From Streptomyces sp. Edi2 (GTDB taxonomy: Bacteria > Actinomycetota > Actinomycetes > Streptomycetales > Streptomycetaceae), in assembly GCF_040253635.1 (NCBI RefSeq), contig NZ_JBEJGX010000003.1, positions 5,667,501 to 5,731,500 on the forward strand: a DNA stretch of 64,000 bases, read 5' to 3'. Both the position numbers and the translations under genes were made by a program. Shown piece after piece: positions 11,285 to 19,633 of the stretch. Positions within the stretch are counted from its first letter, which is position 1; each line of letters begins with the position of its first letter. The notes beneath the pieces were generated by a model. It worked only from the letters and a program-made list of their open reading frames with translations, made no database searches and was not told where the DNA came from.

Positions 11285-12469
11285 ATGAGGGTCACCCGAA
11301 CACTGCGTGCGACGGTGGGTGCCGCGTTGACCGGCGCGCTGCTCATCACCGCGGGTGGTAGCGCCTCCGCAGATCAAACACGCAAAGATCAGTGGCCGTT
11401 GGAGGCGTTCGGGGCCGAGCAGCTGTGGAAGGAAGCCACCGGCAAGGGCGTAACGGTGGCTGTCCTGGACAGCGGTTTCCGCGAGACCCATCAGGATCTG
11501 AAGGGGCAGTTCCTACCGGAGCCGGACTTCGGCAAAGAAGCTGAGGCTGAAGCCGCGAAAAACCTCAGGGAAGGTGAAACGGACGTTCGCGAGCATGGCA
11601 CTGCGATGGCGTCGATCGTCGCGGCGCACGGTCACGGCCCGGGTGGCTCCGAAGGCGTCAAAGGACTGGCGCCCGGCGCCAAGATCCTCCCTGTGCCGGT
11701 GTTCGGTAAGAGCGGCCAGGCTACCCGTTGGGCCGTGGACCACGGTGCCGATGTCCTGAGCATGTCCTACGGCGGGATGGAGGGCGGCGATCAGTGCAGC
11801 TCCATCAACTACGCCATCTCGAAGGGTGTAGTGGTCGTGGCCTCAGTGGGCAACGAGGCCACGACAGACAGGACATTTCCGCCGGCCTGCCCCGGAGTGA
11901 TCGGCGTCGGTGCGGTTGACCAGTACGGCAAGTCGGCCGAGTTCAACAACTACAACTCCGACACCGACCTGCTCGCACCAGGGGTGAAGACCCCGGTTGC
12001 GGATGGCAAGAGCGACGCGGGCTACCGAACCACGCAAGGCAGCTCCCAGGCCGCAGCCTACGTCTCCGCCGCGGCCGCCCTCCTCAAGGAGAAGTACCCC
12101 GACCTCACTCCCGGCCAGATCGCCAACCGGCTGGTGAAGACGGCCGGCCTGCCCAAGGACCAGAAGGGCCTCAAGCTCCCGGACGCGCACTACGGCTACG
12201 GCTTCATCCAGCCCGGCCCCGCCTTGCGGAAGGACATCCCCGAGGGCTCCAAGGAGGGCCCGCTGCCGATGCCGAAGGGCAAGGCGTCCTCGCAGCTGAA
12301 CGCCGGCACGCCGGACGCCGATGCGCCGATGGGTGGCAAGGCGGCGCTGAACCAGGCCCTGCTCTACGGCGGTATCGGTCTCGGTGTTCTGGTGGTCGTC
12401 GGGGCCGTTGTCGCCATCGTCGTGGCGACCCGTCGCCGCAAGAGCGCCGGCGGCCAGAGCTGGGGCTGA
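11285..12469 (+). CDS. mycP: Mycosin-type S8 serine protease (copy 1)
   Basis: Type VII secretion-associated subtilase, 394 aa. Signal peptide (about 1-29), S8 domain with catalytic Asp62 (VAVLDSGF), His104 (REHGTAM), oxyanion Asn190 (SVGNEA) and Ser254 (GSSQAAAY), then a Pro/Lys linker, one transmembrane helix (GLGVLVVVGAVVAIVVA) and a basic tail. The Ser motif departs from the usual GTSMAAP (GSSQAAA). Known mycosins are membrane-anchored, face outward and are needed for ESX complex stability or substrate cleavage. ATG 11285 has an AAGGAG RBS. It lies 117 bp after the WXG gene, with a paralogue downstream. Confidence 0.9.
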   Translation: MRVTRTLRATVGAALTGALLITAGGSASADQTRKDQWPLEAFGAEQLWKEATGKGVTVAVLDSGFRETHQDLKGQFLPEPDFGKEAEAEAAKNLREGETDVREHGTAMASIVAAHGHGPGGSEGVKGLAPGAKILPVPVFGKSGQATRWAVDHGADVLSMSYGGMEGGDQCSSINYAISKGVVVVASVGNEATTDRTFPPACPGVIGVGAVDQYGKSAEFNNYNSDTDLLAPGVKTPVADGKSDAGYRTTQGSSQAAAYVSAAAALLKEKYPDLTPGQIANRLVKTAGLPKDQKGLKLPDAHYGYGFIQPGPALRKDIPEGSKEGPLPMPKGKASSQLNAGTPDADAPMGGKAALNQALLYGGIGLGVLVVVGAVVAIVVATRRRKSAGGQSWG

Positions 12470-12612
12470 GGCGCCTGTCGCAACCGGCGGGGCGTCACTG
12501 CGGTCTGCCGGACGGCGGTTCATCTCTCTTCCGATCTGACGTCTTCCACTGTGGCCGTTCCGTGTGTGAACGCGGCCCTGGTGCTGCATGGCCGTAACTG
12601 GTCACGTCTGCT

Positions 12613-12650
12613 CAACGCAATGTGGCGCCGCGAGTCATCGACCAGGGCGG
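12613..12650 (+). pseudogene. Relic of the WXG gene 3' end
   Basis: Bases 12613 onward match the end of the WXG gene (11135 onward) nearly base for base and still translate as NVAPRVID, but no gene body precedes them. They mark the join of the tandem duplication. Confidence 0.8.
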
Positions 12651-12759
12651 CGGACGCCGACGACGCTGTCCGCGTGAGGGTGCCCCGCGCGTTCTCGTAA
12701 CAGAGCACCTCGTCAGACGGTCATCGTCCGCCCGGAACGGAAACCATGAGGAACAAAGC

Positions 12760-13956
12760 ATGAGGGTCACACGAACTCTGCGCGCGACCATCGGTGCTGC
12801 GCTGACCGGAGCGCTGTTTCTGGCCACGGGCGGTTCGGCAGTAGCGGACCAAAACAGGGACGCTCAGTGGCCGTTGACCGCCTTCGGCGCCCAGGACATC
12901 TGGAAGAAGGCCACTGGCAAGGGTGTCACCGTGGCTGTCATCGAGAAGGCGTTCCGCACTACCCATCAGGACCTGACGGGCCAGTTCCTCCCGGGCAAGG
13001 ACTTTCCCAATCCGTCGAAGAATGATAGGCGCGGCCCGGTTCTGAAGCCGGGCGAAGACCGTCGCGATCACGGTACGGGAATGGCTGGTCTCATCGCCGG
13101 GCATGGGCATGGCCCCGGTGGCTCTGCAGGTATGAAGGGGCTGGCACCCGGGGTGAAGATTTTGCCCTTGACGGCGGACAAGATGAGCCCGAGTGCGACT
13201 CGCTATGCGGTGGATCACGGCGCCGACGTCATCAACATGTCTTTCGGGGCGGACCCGAATGCGCCGGATGTGTGTGAATCCATCCATTACGCCGTGGAAA
13301 AGGGTGTCGTGGTGGTGGCGGGCGTCGGCAATGATGGGACGCCGGAGGAGCATTTGCCGGCTGCCTGTCCCGGTGCGATCGGCGTCGGTGCGGTCGACGA
13401 GTACGGGAAGGTTTGGTCGATGAGTAACTACAACTTCGCTGTCGATCTGCTTGCGCCCGGCGTGGACGTTCCGGTCCTTGGCGGAAAGAGTGATTCACGG
13501 TACGGCACGACCAATGGTACTTCCGTTGCCACCGCCTACGTCTCCGCCGCAGCAGCCCTGCTCCGGGAAAGATACCCCGACCTCACTCCGGGGCAAATCG
13601 CCAACCGCCTTGTGAAGACGGCCAGTTTGGCCCCTTCCGTGAAAAAGAAGGACCTCAAGCTTCCTGATAATCATTATGGGTATGGCTACATCGTTCCCGA
13701 GGCAGCTCTGAACGAGAACATCCCCGCAGGCCCCGCGCAGGGCCCCCTCCTCATGCCGAAGGGCAAGGCGTCCAATTCGCCTGTCACCGCGGGCGTGAAA
13801 AATGAAGCGAACCCGAACCCTCCCATGGGTAAGAGTGAAAGGCTCATGATCTTCAGCGGTATCTGTGCCGGTGCGCTGGCCGTCGTCGGGGCCGTTGTCG
13901 CCATCGTGGTGGCGACCCGTCGCCGCAAGAGCGCCGGCGGCCAGAGCTGGGGCTGA
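12760..13956 (+). CDS. Mycosin-like S8 protease paralogue with Asp-to-Glu active-site change
   Basis: 398-aa paralogue of the preceding gene with the same layout: signal peptide, S8 domain, linker, transmembrane helix and an identical basic tail (RRRKSAGGQSWG). His104 (RRDHGTGM), Asn191 and Ser255 (GTSVATAY) are kept, but the catalytic Asp62 position reads Glu (VAVIEKAF, GAG at 12943-12945). Glu is not normally tolerated in the S8 triad, so this copy may be inactive or much slower and serve structurally. The frame is intact and well conserved, so it is not a pseudogene. ATG 12760 aligns with the copy 1 start; an upstream in-frame ATG lies in the duplication relic. Confidence 0.87.
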   Translation: MRVTRTLRATIGAALTGALFLATGGSAVADQNRDAQWPLTAFGAQDIWKKATGKGVTVAVIEKAFRTTHQDLTGQFLPGKDFPNPSKNDRRGPVLKPGEDRRDHGTGMAGLIAGHGHGPGGSAGMKGLAPGVKILPLTADKMSPSATRYAVDHGADVINMSFGADPNAPDVCESIHYAVEKGVVVVAGVGNDGTPEEHLPAACPGAIGVGAVDEYGKVWSMSNYNFAVDLLAPGVDVPVLGGKSDSRYGTTNGTSVATAYVSAAAALLRERYPDLTPGQIANRLVKTASLAPSVKKKDLKLPDNHYGYGYIVPEAALNENIPAGPAQGPLLMPKGKASNSPVTAGVKNEANPNPPMGKSERLMIFSGICAGALAVVGAVVAIVVATRRRKSAGGQSWG

Positions 13957-14133
13957 GGCCGCCTGCCGGAACCGCAGGGTGCGCCACAGCGGGCTGCGGG
14001 ACGGAGCAGTTTCACCTCCTTCGTCCTGACGGTTTCCGCTGTCACCGCTCCGTGCGTGAATGCGGCCCTGGTGCCACTGGACGCGTCTGCTTTGGAACTG
14101 GCCGAGGAATACCGGGATCAGAAGGAGATTGCC

Positions 14134-14241
14134 ATGGCGTACGACTCGGGCACTCCGGCAGTTCTGGATGCTCCTGACATAGCTCAGGTGCTGAAGCCAA
14201 CCGCCTTGCCCTGGCCCGAATCATGTTCGTGCGTCTGCTGA
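14134..14241 (+). CDS. Short ORF with strong RBS, possibly the broken 5' end of the next gene
   Basis: ATG 14134 follows a very good AAGGAG (spacing about 6), and the first 18 codons look coding (MAYDSGTPAVLDAPDIAQ), yet the frame stops after 35 aa. The next gene's frame is open from 14178 and reads AEANRLALARI up to its first ATG at 14223. A one-base shift near 14185-14195 would join the two. It may be a real small protein or the 5' end of a frameshifted gene. Confidence 0.35.
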   Translation: MAYDSGTPAVLDAPDIAQVLKPTALPWPESCSCVC

Positions 14242-14777
14242 CCAGCGTGTTTCTCGTGGCAGTCGCGGTGGTGACGTCCCGTGTGACAGGGGTGAACTCG
14301 TTCTTCCTTGTTTTGCCCATTCCTTTCGGTGTGGGTGTATTCATCCTCACGGTCTACCGCGTCATTCACGGAATCCGTGTCACCCAGTGCGCCAGAGTGC
14401 TCCGGGACTATCCCCTGGAGTTCCATCCTCGGGTGATCAAGAAGCGTGAGCGGTGGACTCAGTACGGCAACGTCTTCCAGGTCAAGGTGACAACGCGCGG
14501 GCAGCACGGGGCGCCGCTGATGCTGGCGATCAACGCGGCGGGGCATCGGCGTTGGCCCGAAGAGGCGGAAGAAGGCGCGTGGCTTGCGGGTGACCTGCCC
14601 TTCGGTGGTGTTCTGGTGGTGCCGGGGAGTAACGCGATGCTGTTCCTGAAGCCGGCGGATTGGGACAAGACCGCGCGGAAACGGGAAGAGGCCGGCGCCG
14701 AGCGCATCGCGAGGGCGCAGCGGGCGAAGCTCAACAAGAGGACGACGTACGCGGTGATGATGCGGTCGAGTGTGTGA
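14223..14777 (+). CDS. Small membrane protein downstream of mycosins
   Basis: 184-aa protein not recognised as a named family. Two adjacent transmembrane helices (about residues 4-22 and 25-46) are followed by a soluble domain with a conserved-looking core (HPRVIKKRERWTQYGNVFQV, then DLPFGGVLVVPGS) and a Lys/Arg-rich helical C-terminus. The visible ATG has no RBS, while a strong RBS/ATG 89 bp upstream lies in another frame, so the true N-terminus is probably longer. Position and orientation suggest it belongs to the ESX-like accessory locus; this is inference from context only. Confidence 0.6.
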   Translation: MFVRLLTSVFLVAVAVVTSRVTGVNSFFLVLPIPFGVGVFILTVYRVIHGIRVTQCARVLRDYPLEFHPRVIKKRERWTQYGNVFQVKVTTRGQHGAPLMLAINAAGHRRWPEEAEEGAWLAGDLPFGGVLVVPGSNAMLFLKPADWDKTARKREEAGAERIARAQRAKLNKRTTYAVMMRSSV

Positions 14778-15030
14778 GCGCCATGAGCATGAGCATCACG
14801 TAAGTGCCATGAGCATCATGAGTGTCATGAGCGTCGCGGGCGTGCCGGCTCTTCGGGCCATCGCTGCCCGGTCGGTGCCGTTGCGGCCCCGTTGCGGCCC
14901 CGCACGGACCCCGCTGCGGCCGCCCCATTGCGGCCCCCCTGGGCGCCCCGTCGCGGCCCCGTCGCAGCCCCTCCCCGCGGAGAGAAAATGAGGCGACGGC
15001 CCTCGTAGCCCGCTGTTAACTTCGGACCCC

Positions 15031-15552
15031 ATGGACCCCGTAGGTGAAAAAGCAATACGTGCCTCGTTCGTGAACTGCTCGAAGGGGGAGGCGAGCAGGA
15101 TCCATCTGCCGGTGGGGCTGTCCGAACTCCCCTGGGCGGATCTGGACTTCCTGGGGTGGCGCGATCCGGGGGCGCCGGACCGGAGTTATCTGGTTGCGCC
15201 GCGGGGCGACGGCATCGTCGGGGTGACGCTGCGGGTGCCGCAGGGTGTGCGGCGGAGCTTTACGAAGACGACGGTGTGTTCGGTCTGTGTGACCGGGCAT
15301 CCGGGGTCCGGGGTCAGCCTGCTGGCCGCGCGCCGGGCCGGTCCCCTGGGGCGGCAGGGCAATACCGTCGGGACGTACCTGTGCGCCGACCTTGCCTGCT
15401 CCCTCTACGTCCGGGGACGCAAGCGGTCCCAGCTCGCCGGGCGGCACGAGGAGACGCTGCCGCTGGAGGAGCGGATTGCCCGTACCGTGCGGAACCTGGA
15501 CGGCTTCCTGGACAAGGTCCTTGAAGGCAAGGCCCTTGAGGGCGAGCGGTAG
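15031..15552 (+). CDS. FBP-domain (EF-G-binding, treble-clef zinc finger) protein
   Basis: 173-aa protein resembling the FBP C-terminal treble-clef family related to FusB-type EF-G-binding proteins, which free EF-G from the ribosome and can confer fusidic acid tolerance. The putative zinc site is formed by CSVC (about residues 92-95) and the later C-x-x-x-x-C (YLCADLACSL). The N-terminal half contains the LPWADLDFLGWRDP block typical of this family. ATG 15031 has no clear RBS and may be leaderless. The upstream 250 bp are G/C-rich repeats without a gene. Confidence 0.72.
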   Translation: MDPVGEKAIRASFVNCSKGEASRIHLPVGLSELPWADLDFLGWRDPGAPDRSYLVAPRGDGIVGVTLRVPQGVRRSFTKTTVCSVCVTGHPGSGVSLLAARRAGPLGRQGNTVGTYLCADLACSLYVRGRKRSQLAGRHEETLPLEERIARTVRNLDGFLDKVLEGKALEGER

Positions 15553-15728
15553 TAAATCAGCGCAACTCCCCGCGCAAGTAGACGAGTTGGCTCGGCCGCG
15601 GGCGGTTTCGGAAGCTCTCCGGCGGCCGCCGGGATGCTACCCGTGGGTTTCGGTTGCGGCAATCCACTCGTCGGACAGATCCTCGTGTCCACGCCGTGAG
15701 GGCGGCGGCGCAAAGGCAGGGGGGCGAT

Positions 15729-16568
15729 GTGCTGCGAGTGCACTTCACCGCGCAGGATCTGGTGCGTACGCGAGTGGCCGACGGTGCCGACCCGCTCTGG
15801 GAGACGGTGCTGAGCCTGCACAGCCTGCGGGAGGACCGGACCGATCCGGCGCTGGCGGCCTGGCGGCAGTACGCCGTGCGGCACGGGCCGGGGCCGCTGC
15901 GGACGCTGTTCGCGCTGGTCCCGCCCTACGGGTACTTCCCGGACTTCCTCACGCCGGCTGCGTCCCAGTACGGGATCGAGTCCGGTCTGGAGGCCGTGAT
16001 GAGCACCCCGCGGCAGCGGCTGCGGACCGAGCTGACCCGGCTGTCGGGGCATCGGGCGCTGCCGGGATGGGCGCGCGGCATCGGGGAGGGGGAGCCGGCC
16101 GCACTGCGGCAGCTCGCGCGCAGCCTGCGGACGTACCACCATCTGGCGGTGGCACCGGCCTGGCCGCGGATCGCCGAACGGGTGGGCGCGGACCGGGAGT
16201 TGCGCAAGCATGCGCTGGCGCAGTCCGGGGCGGAGGCGATGCTGCGGACGTTCGGGGCGCCGATGCGCTGGCGGCCGCCGGTGCTGGAGGTCGGCTACCC
16301 GGTGGAGCGGGAGTTGCATCTGCGGGGGCGGGGACTGGTCTTCGTCCCCTCGTACTTCTGCTGTGACCACCCGCTGGCGCTGGTCGACGAGGCGCTGCCG
16401 CCGGTGCTCGTCTACCCGGCGCCGCCACCGCCACCGGAACCGGCGGGGGAGACGGCGGGCGGGCAGGCCGAAGGGCCCCGCCTCCGGGGATACGGAGGCG
16501 AGGCCCTTCGGGACGTACCGGCTCTGTTCGGCGGCCGGGCCGGAACCCGGGTCGCCGCCAGGCGCTGA
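15729..16568 (+). CDS. ArsR-type regulator truncated before its DNA-binding domain
   Basis: From GTG 15729 (GGGG RBS) the product starts MLRVHFTAQDLVRTRVADG, the N-terminal effector-like domain (DUF5937-type) of a common streptomycete ArsR/SmtB family. Homologues continue after a PPVLVYPV-like segment into a winged helix. Here the frame instead runs into Pro-rich nonsense (APPPPPEPAGETAGG) and through the sdh terminator to a stop at 16568. About 220 residues look genuine; the HTH is missing. It is therefore a 3'-truncated gene, probably unable to bind DNA by itself. Confidence 0.65.
   Translation: MLRVHFTAQDLVRTRVADGADPLWETVLSLHSLREDRTDPALAAWRQYAVRHGPGPLRTLFALVPPYGYFPDFLTPAASQYGIESGLEAVMSTPRQRLRTELTRLSGHRALPGWARGIGEGEPAALRQLARSLRTYHHLAVAPAWPRIAERVGADRELRKHALAQSGAEAMLRTFGAPMRWRPPVLEVGYPVERELHLRGRGLVFVPSYFCCDHPLALVDEALPPVLVYPAPPPPPEPAGETAGGQAEGPRLRGYGGEALRDVPALFGGRAGTRVAARR
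16469..16510. terminator. Terminator between the truncated ArsR gene and sdhB
   Basis: Two-part hairpin with one internal mismatch: CGAAGGGCC (16469-16477) with GGCCCTTCG (16502-16510), and CGCCTCC (16479-16485) with GGAGGCG (16494-16500), loop of 8 nt. It serves the sdh operon on the minus strand (sdhB ends at 16594) and lies inside the 3' end of the truncated plus-strand gene. Confidence 0.75.
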
Positions 16569-16593
16569 GCGGAAGGTGCTCCCGCGCTGCCCG

Positions 16594-17367
16594 TCAGAAG
16601 CGACGGGTGATCAGCGCCCGCTTCACTTCCTGGATGGCCTTGGTGACCTCGATACCGCGCGGGCAGGCGTCCGTGCAGTTGAAGGTCGTCCGGCAGCGCC
16701 AGACGCCGTCCTTGTCGTTGAGGATTTCGAGCCGCTGCTCGCCGCCCTCGTCGCGCGAGTCGAAGATGAAGCGGTGCGCGTTGACGATCGCCGCCGGGCC
16801 GAAGTACTGGCCGTCGTTCCAGAACACCGGGCAGGAGCTGGTGCAGGCGGCGCACAGGATGCACTTCGTGGTGTCGTCGAAGCGCTCGCGGTCCTCGGCG
16901 GACTGGCGCCGCTCACGGGTCGGCTCGTTGCCGGTCGTGATGAGGAAGGGCATCACGTCCCGGTACGCCTGGAAGAAGGGCTCCATGTCGACGACAAGGT
17001 CCTTCATCACCGTGAGGCCCTTGATGGCCTCCACCGTGATCGGCTTCTCCGGGTTGATGTCCTTGATCAGCGTCTTGCAGGCGAGGCGGTTGCGGCCGTT
17101 GATGCGCATGGCGTCCGAGCCGCAGATGCCGTGGGCGCAGGAGCGGCGGAACGTCAGCGTCCCGTCCAGCTCCCACTTGATCTTGTGGAGGGCGTCCAGG
17201 ACGCGCTCCTTGGGGTCGATCTCCAGCTGGAAGTCCTCCCAGCTGGCATCCTCCGAGACCTCCGGGTTGAACCGGCGGATCCGGAAGGTGACCGTGATCA
17301 GATGCGAAGCGCCGTCCTCGGCCGCGTCCAGTGCCGCGGAGTGCTTGTCGAGAGTCGGGGTGCTCAT
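16594..17367 (-). CDS. sdhB: Succinate dehydrogenase iron-sulfur subunit
   Basis: 257-aa SdhB, which carries electrons from the flavoprotein to the quinone site through three Fe-S clusters. The [2Fe-2S] ligands lie in CAHGICGSD and the downstream NRLAC; the 4Fe-4S/3Fe-4S ligands are in CILCAACTSSCPVFW and CTDACPRGIE. Its start codon overlaps the sdhA stop by one base (TGATG), indicating translational coupling. It is the last gene of sdhCDAB, followed by the hairpin at 16469-16510. Confidence 0.97.
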   Translation of the reverse strand: MSTPTLDKHSAALDAAEDGASHLITVTFRIRRFNPEVSEDASWEDFQLEIDPKERVLDALHKIKWELDGTLTFRRSCAHGICGSDAMRINGRNRLACKTLIKDINPEKPITVEAIKGLTVMKDLVVDMEPFFQAYRDVMPFLITTGNEPTRERRQSAEDRERFDDTTKCILCAACTSSCPVFWNDGQYFGPAAIVNAHRFIFDSRDEGGEQRLEILNDKDGVWRCRTTFNCTDACPRGIEVTKAIQEVKRALITRRF

Positions 17368-19121
17368 CAGTACTTACGCTCCATCGGCTGGTAGCGGGTC
17401 TGCACGACCGGCTTGTAGTCGAGGCGGATCGACTCTGCGCCGTCTGCGCCCACCTCGCGGTACGCCATGGTGTGCCGCATGAAGTTGACGTCGTCGCGGT
17501 TGGGGTAGTCCTCGCGGTAGTGACCGCCGCGGGACTCCTTGCGGGCCAGCGCGGACACGGCCATGACCTCGGCCAGGTCGAGCAGGTTGCCCAGCTCGAT
17601 GGCCTCCAGCAGGTCGGTGTTGAACCGCTTGCCCTTGTCCTGGACGGACACGTTCAGGTAGCGCTCACGCAGCTCGCCGATCTTCTCGACCGCGGTCTTG
17701 ATCGTCTGCTCGGTGCGGAACACCATCACATTGGCGTCCATGCACTCCTGCAGCTCCTTGCGGATCTCGGTGACCCGCTCGGTGCCGTTGGAGTCGCGCA
17801 GCCGCTCGACCTGGTCGATGACCTGCTGCGCCGGGTTCTCGGGGAGCTCGACGAAGTCGGCGGTGGCCGAGTACTCCGCCGCCGCGATACCGGCCCGGCG
17901 CCCGAAGACGTTGATGTCCAGGAGCGAGTTGGTGCCCAGGCGGTTGGCGCCGTGGACCGACACGCAGGCGACCTCGCCGGCCGCGTACAGGCCCGGCACG
18001 ACGGTGGTGTTGTCCCTCAGGACCTCACCCTCGACGTTGGTCGGGATGCCGCCCATGGCGTAGTGCGCGGTCGGCTGGATCGGGATCGGGTCCGTGTAGG
18101 GCTCGATACCGAGGTAGGTCCGCGCGAACTCGGTGATGTCCGGGAGCTTGGCGTCCAGCTGCTCCGGCGGCAGGTGGGTCAGGTCCAGGTAGACGTGGTC
18201 GCCCTCCGGACCGCAGCCGCGGCCCTCGCGGATCTCCGTGTAGATGGAGCGCGAGACGACGTCACGCGAGGCGAGGTCCTTCATGACGGGCGCGTACTTC
18301 TCCATGAAGCGCTCGCCGTCCTTGTTGCGGAGGATGCCGCCCTCACCACGGGCGCCCTCCGTCAGCAGGATGCCCATGCGCCAGATGCCCGTCGGGTGGA
18401 ACTGGAAGAACTCCATGTCCTCCAGCGGCAGCCCGCGGCGGTAGGCCGCGGCCTGGCCGTCACCGGTCAGGGTGTGGGCGTTGGAGGTCACCTTGAAGAA
18501 CTTGCCGGTGCCGCCGGACGCGAAGATGATCGACTTCGCCTGGAAGACGTGGATCTCGCCGGTGGCCAGCTCGTACGCGACGACACCCGCGGACTTCTTG
18601 ACGCCGTCGACGTCCTGGAGCAGCAGGTCGAGCACGTAGAACTCGTTGAAGAACTCCACACCCTCCTTGACGCAGTTCTGGTACAGCGTCTGGAGGATCA
18701 TGTGGCCGGTGCGGTCCGAGGCGTAGCAGGACCGGCGGACCGGGGCCTCACCGTGGTTACGGGAGTGGCCGCCGAAGCGGCGCTGGTCGATCGTGCCGTC
18801 CGGCGTGCGGTTGAACGGCAGGCCCATCTTCTCCAGGTCGAGGACCGAGTCGATGGCCTCCTTCGCCAGGATCTCGGCGGCGTCCTGGTCGACCAGGTAG
18901 TCGCCGCCCTTGATCGTGTCGAAGGTGTGCCACTCCCAGTTGTCTTCCTCGACGTTCGCGAGGGCGGCAGCCATACCGCCCTGGGCGGCGCCGGTGTGGG
19001 AGCGGGTCGGGTAGAGCTTCGTCAGGACCGCGGTGCGGCTGCGCTTGGTCGACTCGATGGCCGCGCGCATGCCCGCGCCACCGGCGCCGACGATGACGGT
19101 GTCGTACTTGTGGATCTGCAT
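17367..19121 (-). CDS. sdhA: Succinate dehydrogenase flavoprotein subunit
   Basis: 584-aa catalytic subunit oxidising succinate to fumarate with covalently bound FAD. N-terminal dinucleotide-binding motif [13 protein letters not shown], the FAD-linking His in the SHTGAAQGG block, and the substrate-site segment [13 protein letters not shown] are all present. ATG at 19119-19121 is chosen because [15 protein letters not shown] is the normal family N-terminus; the longer frame overlaps sdhD. It overlaps sdhB by 1 nt and sits 20 bp after sdhD. Confidence 0.97.
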   Translation of the reverse strand: MQIHKYDTVIVGAGGAGMRAAIESTKRSRTAVLTKLYPTRSHTGAAQGGMAAALANVEEDNWEWHTFDTIKGGDYLVDQDAAEILAKEAIDSVLDLEKMGLPFNRTPDGTIDQRRFGGHSRNHGEAPVRRSCYASDRTGHMILQTLYQNCVKEGVEFFNEFYVLDLLLQDVDGVKKSAGVVAYELATGEIHVFQAKSIIFASGGTGKFFKVTSNAHTLTGDGQAAAYRRGLPLEDMEFFQFHPTGIWRMGILLTEGARGEGGILRNKDGERFMEKYAPVMKDLASRDVVSRSIYTEIREGRGCGPEGDHVYLDLTHLPPEQLDAKLPDITEFARTYLGIEPYTDPIPIQPTAHYAMGGIPTNVEGEVLRDNTTVVPGLYAAGEVACVSVHGANRLGTNSLLDINVFGRRAGIAAAEYSATADFVELPENPAQQVIDQVERLRDSNGTERVTEIRKELQECMDANVMVFRTEQTIKTAVEKIGELRERYLNVSVQDKGKRFNTDLLEAIELGNLLDLAEVMAVSALARKESRGGHYREDYPNRDDVNFMRHTMAYREVGADGAESIRLDYKPVVQTRYQPMERKY

Positions 19122-19141
19122 GGTTCCAGTCAGCCCCGGCT

Positions 19142-19627
19142 TCAGGAGATGTTCGGGTCGAAGGTGAAGATCACCAGCGTGCCCAGAAGGACGGTGAAGA
19201 CCGTCGCGGTGTACAGCAGCATCTTCAGCCAGAAGCGGGTGTTGTCCCGCTGCGCGTAGTCGTTGATGACCGTACGCAGGCCGTTGGCGCCGTGCAGCAT
19301 GGCCAGCCACAGCATCAGCAGGTCCCAGACCTGCCAGAACGGGGAGGCCCAGCGGCCGGCCACGAACGCGAAGCCGATCTTGGAGACGCCGCCGTCGAGG
19401 ACCAGCTGGATCAGCAGGTGACCCAGGACCAGGACGACCAGCACGATGCCGGACAGCCGCATGAACAGCCAGGCCTGCATCTCGAAGTTGCCGCGGGAAG
19501 CGCTCCCGGTCTTCTTGGTGCGCTTGCGCGGCGGCTCGATGACCGGAGCCGGGTGGTCCACGTCGTAGAGCGAGGCGCCGTCGGTCGCGCCCGCCGTGGC
19601 CTCTGCGGAGGTGGTTTCAGCAGACAT
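19142..19627 (-). CDS. sdhD: Succinate dehydrogenase membrane anchor subunit
   Basis: 161-aa hydrophobic subunit with three transmembrane helices, the first with the His/Arg-bearing stretch [19 protein letters not shown] expected at the heme/quinone site. The N-terminal about 45 residues are soluble and end in a basic stretch (PPRKRTKK). It lies 6 bp after sdhC and 20 bp before sdhA. Complex II anchor in the cytoplasmic membrane. Confidence 0.93.
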   Translation of the reverse strand: MSAETTSAEATAGATDGASLYDVDHPAPVIEPPRKRTKKTGSASRGNFEMQAWLFMRLSGIVLVVLVLGHLLIQLVLDGGVSKIGFAFVAGRWASPFWQVWDLLMLWLAMLHGANGLRTVINDYAQRDNTRFWLKMLLYTATVFTVLLGTLVIFTFDPNIS

Positions 19628-19633
19628 CTCGCG

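Larger units (their letters stand above)
11135..14091 (+). repeat. Ancient tandem duplication (two units of about 1478 bp)
   Basis: Unit 1 is about 11135-12612 and unit 2 about 12613-14091. Both begin with CAACGCAATGTGGCGCC (11135, 12613), which encodes the tail of the WXG protein, contain a mycosin gene (starts 11285, 12760), and end in a related 3' flank with CGTCTGCT (12605-12612, 14084-14091). Offsets between equivalent landmarks are 1475-1479 bp. The copies are now clearly diverged, so the event is old. Confidence 0.85.

Noticed and set aside
12622..12759. N-terminal extension of the second mycosin from the ATG-like frame at 12622
   Set aside because: This stretch is the duplicated WXG tail plus leader DNA; the signal peptide begins at ATG 12760, matching copy 1.
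17331..19259. Plus-strand 642-codon frame across sdhA
   Set aside because: Antisense of sdhA, whose motifs and operon overlaps are unambiguous.
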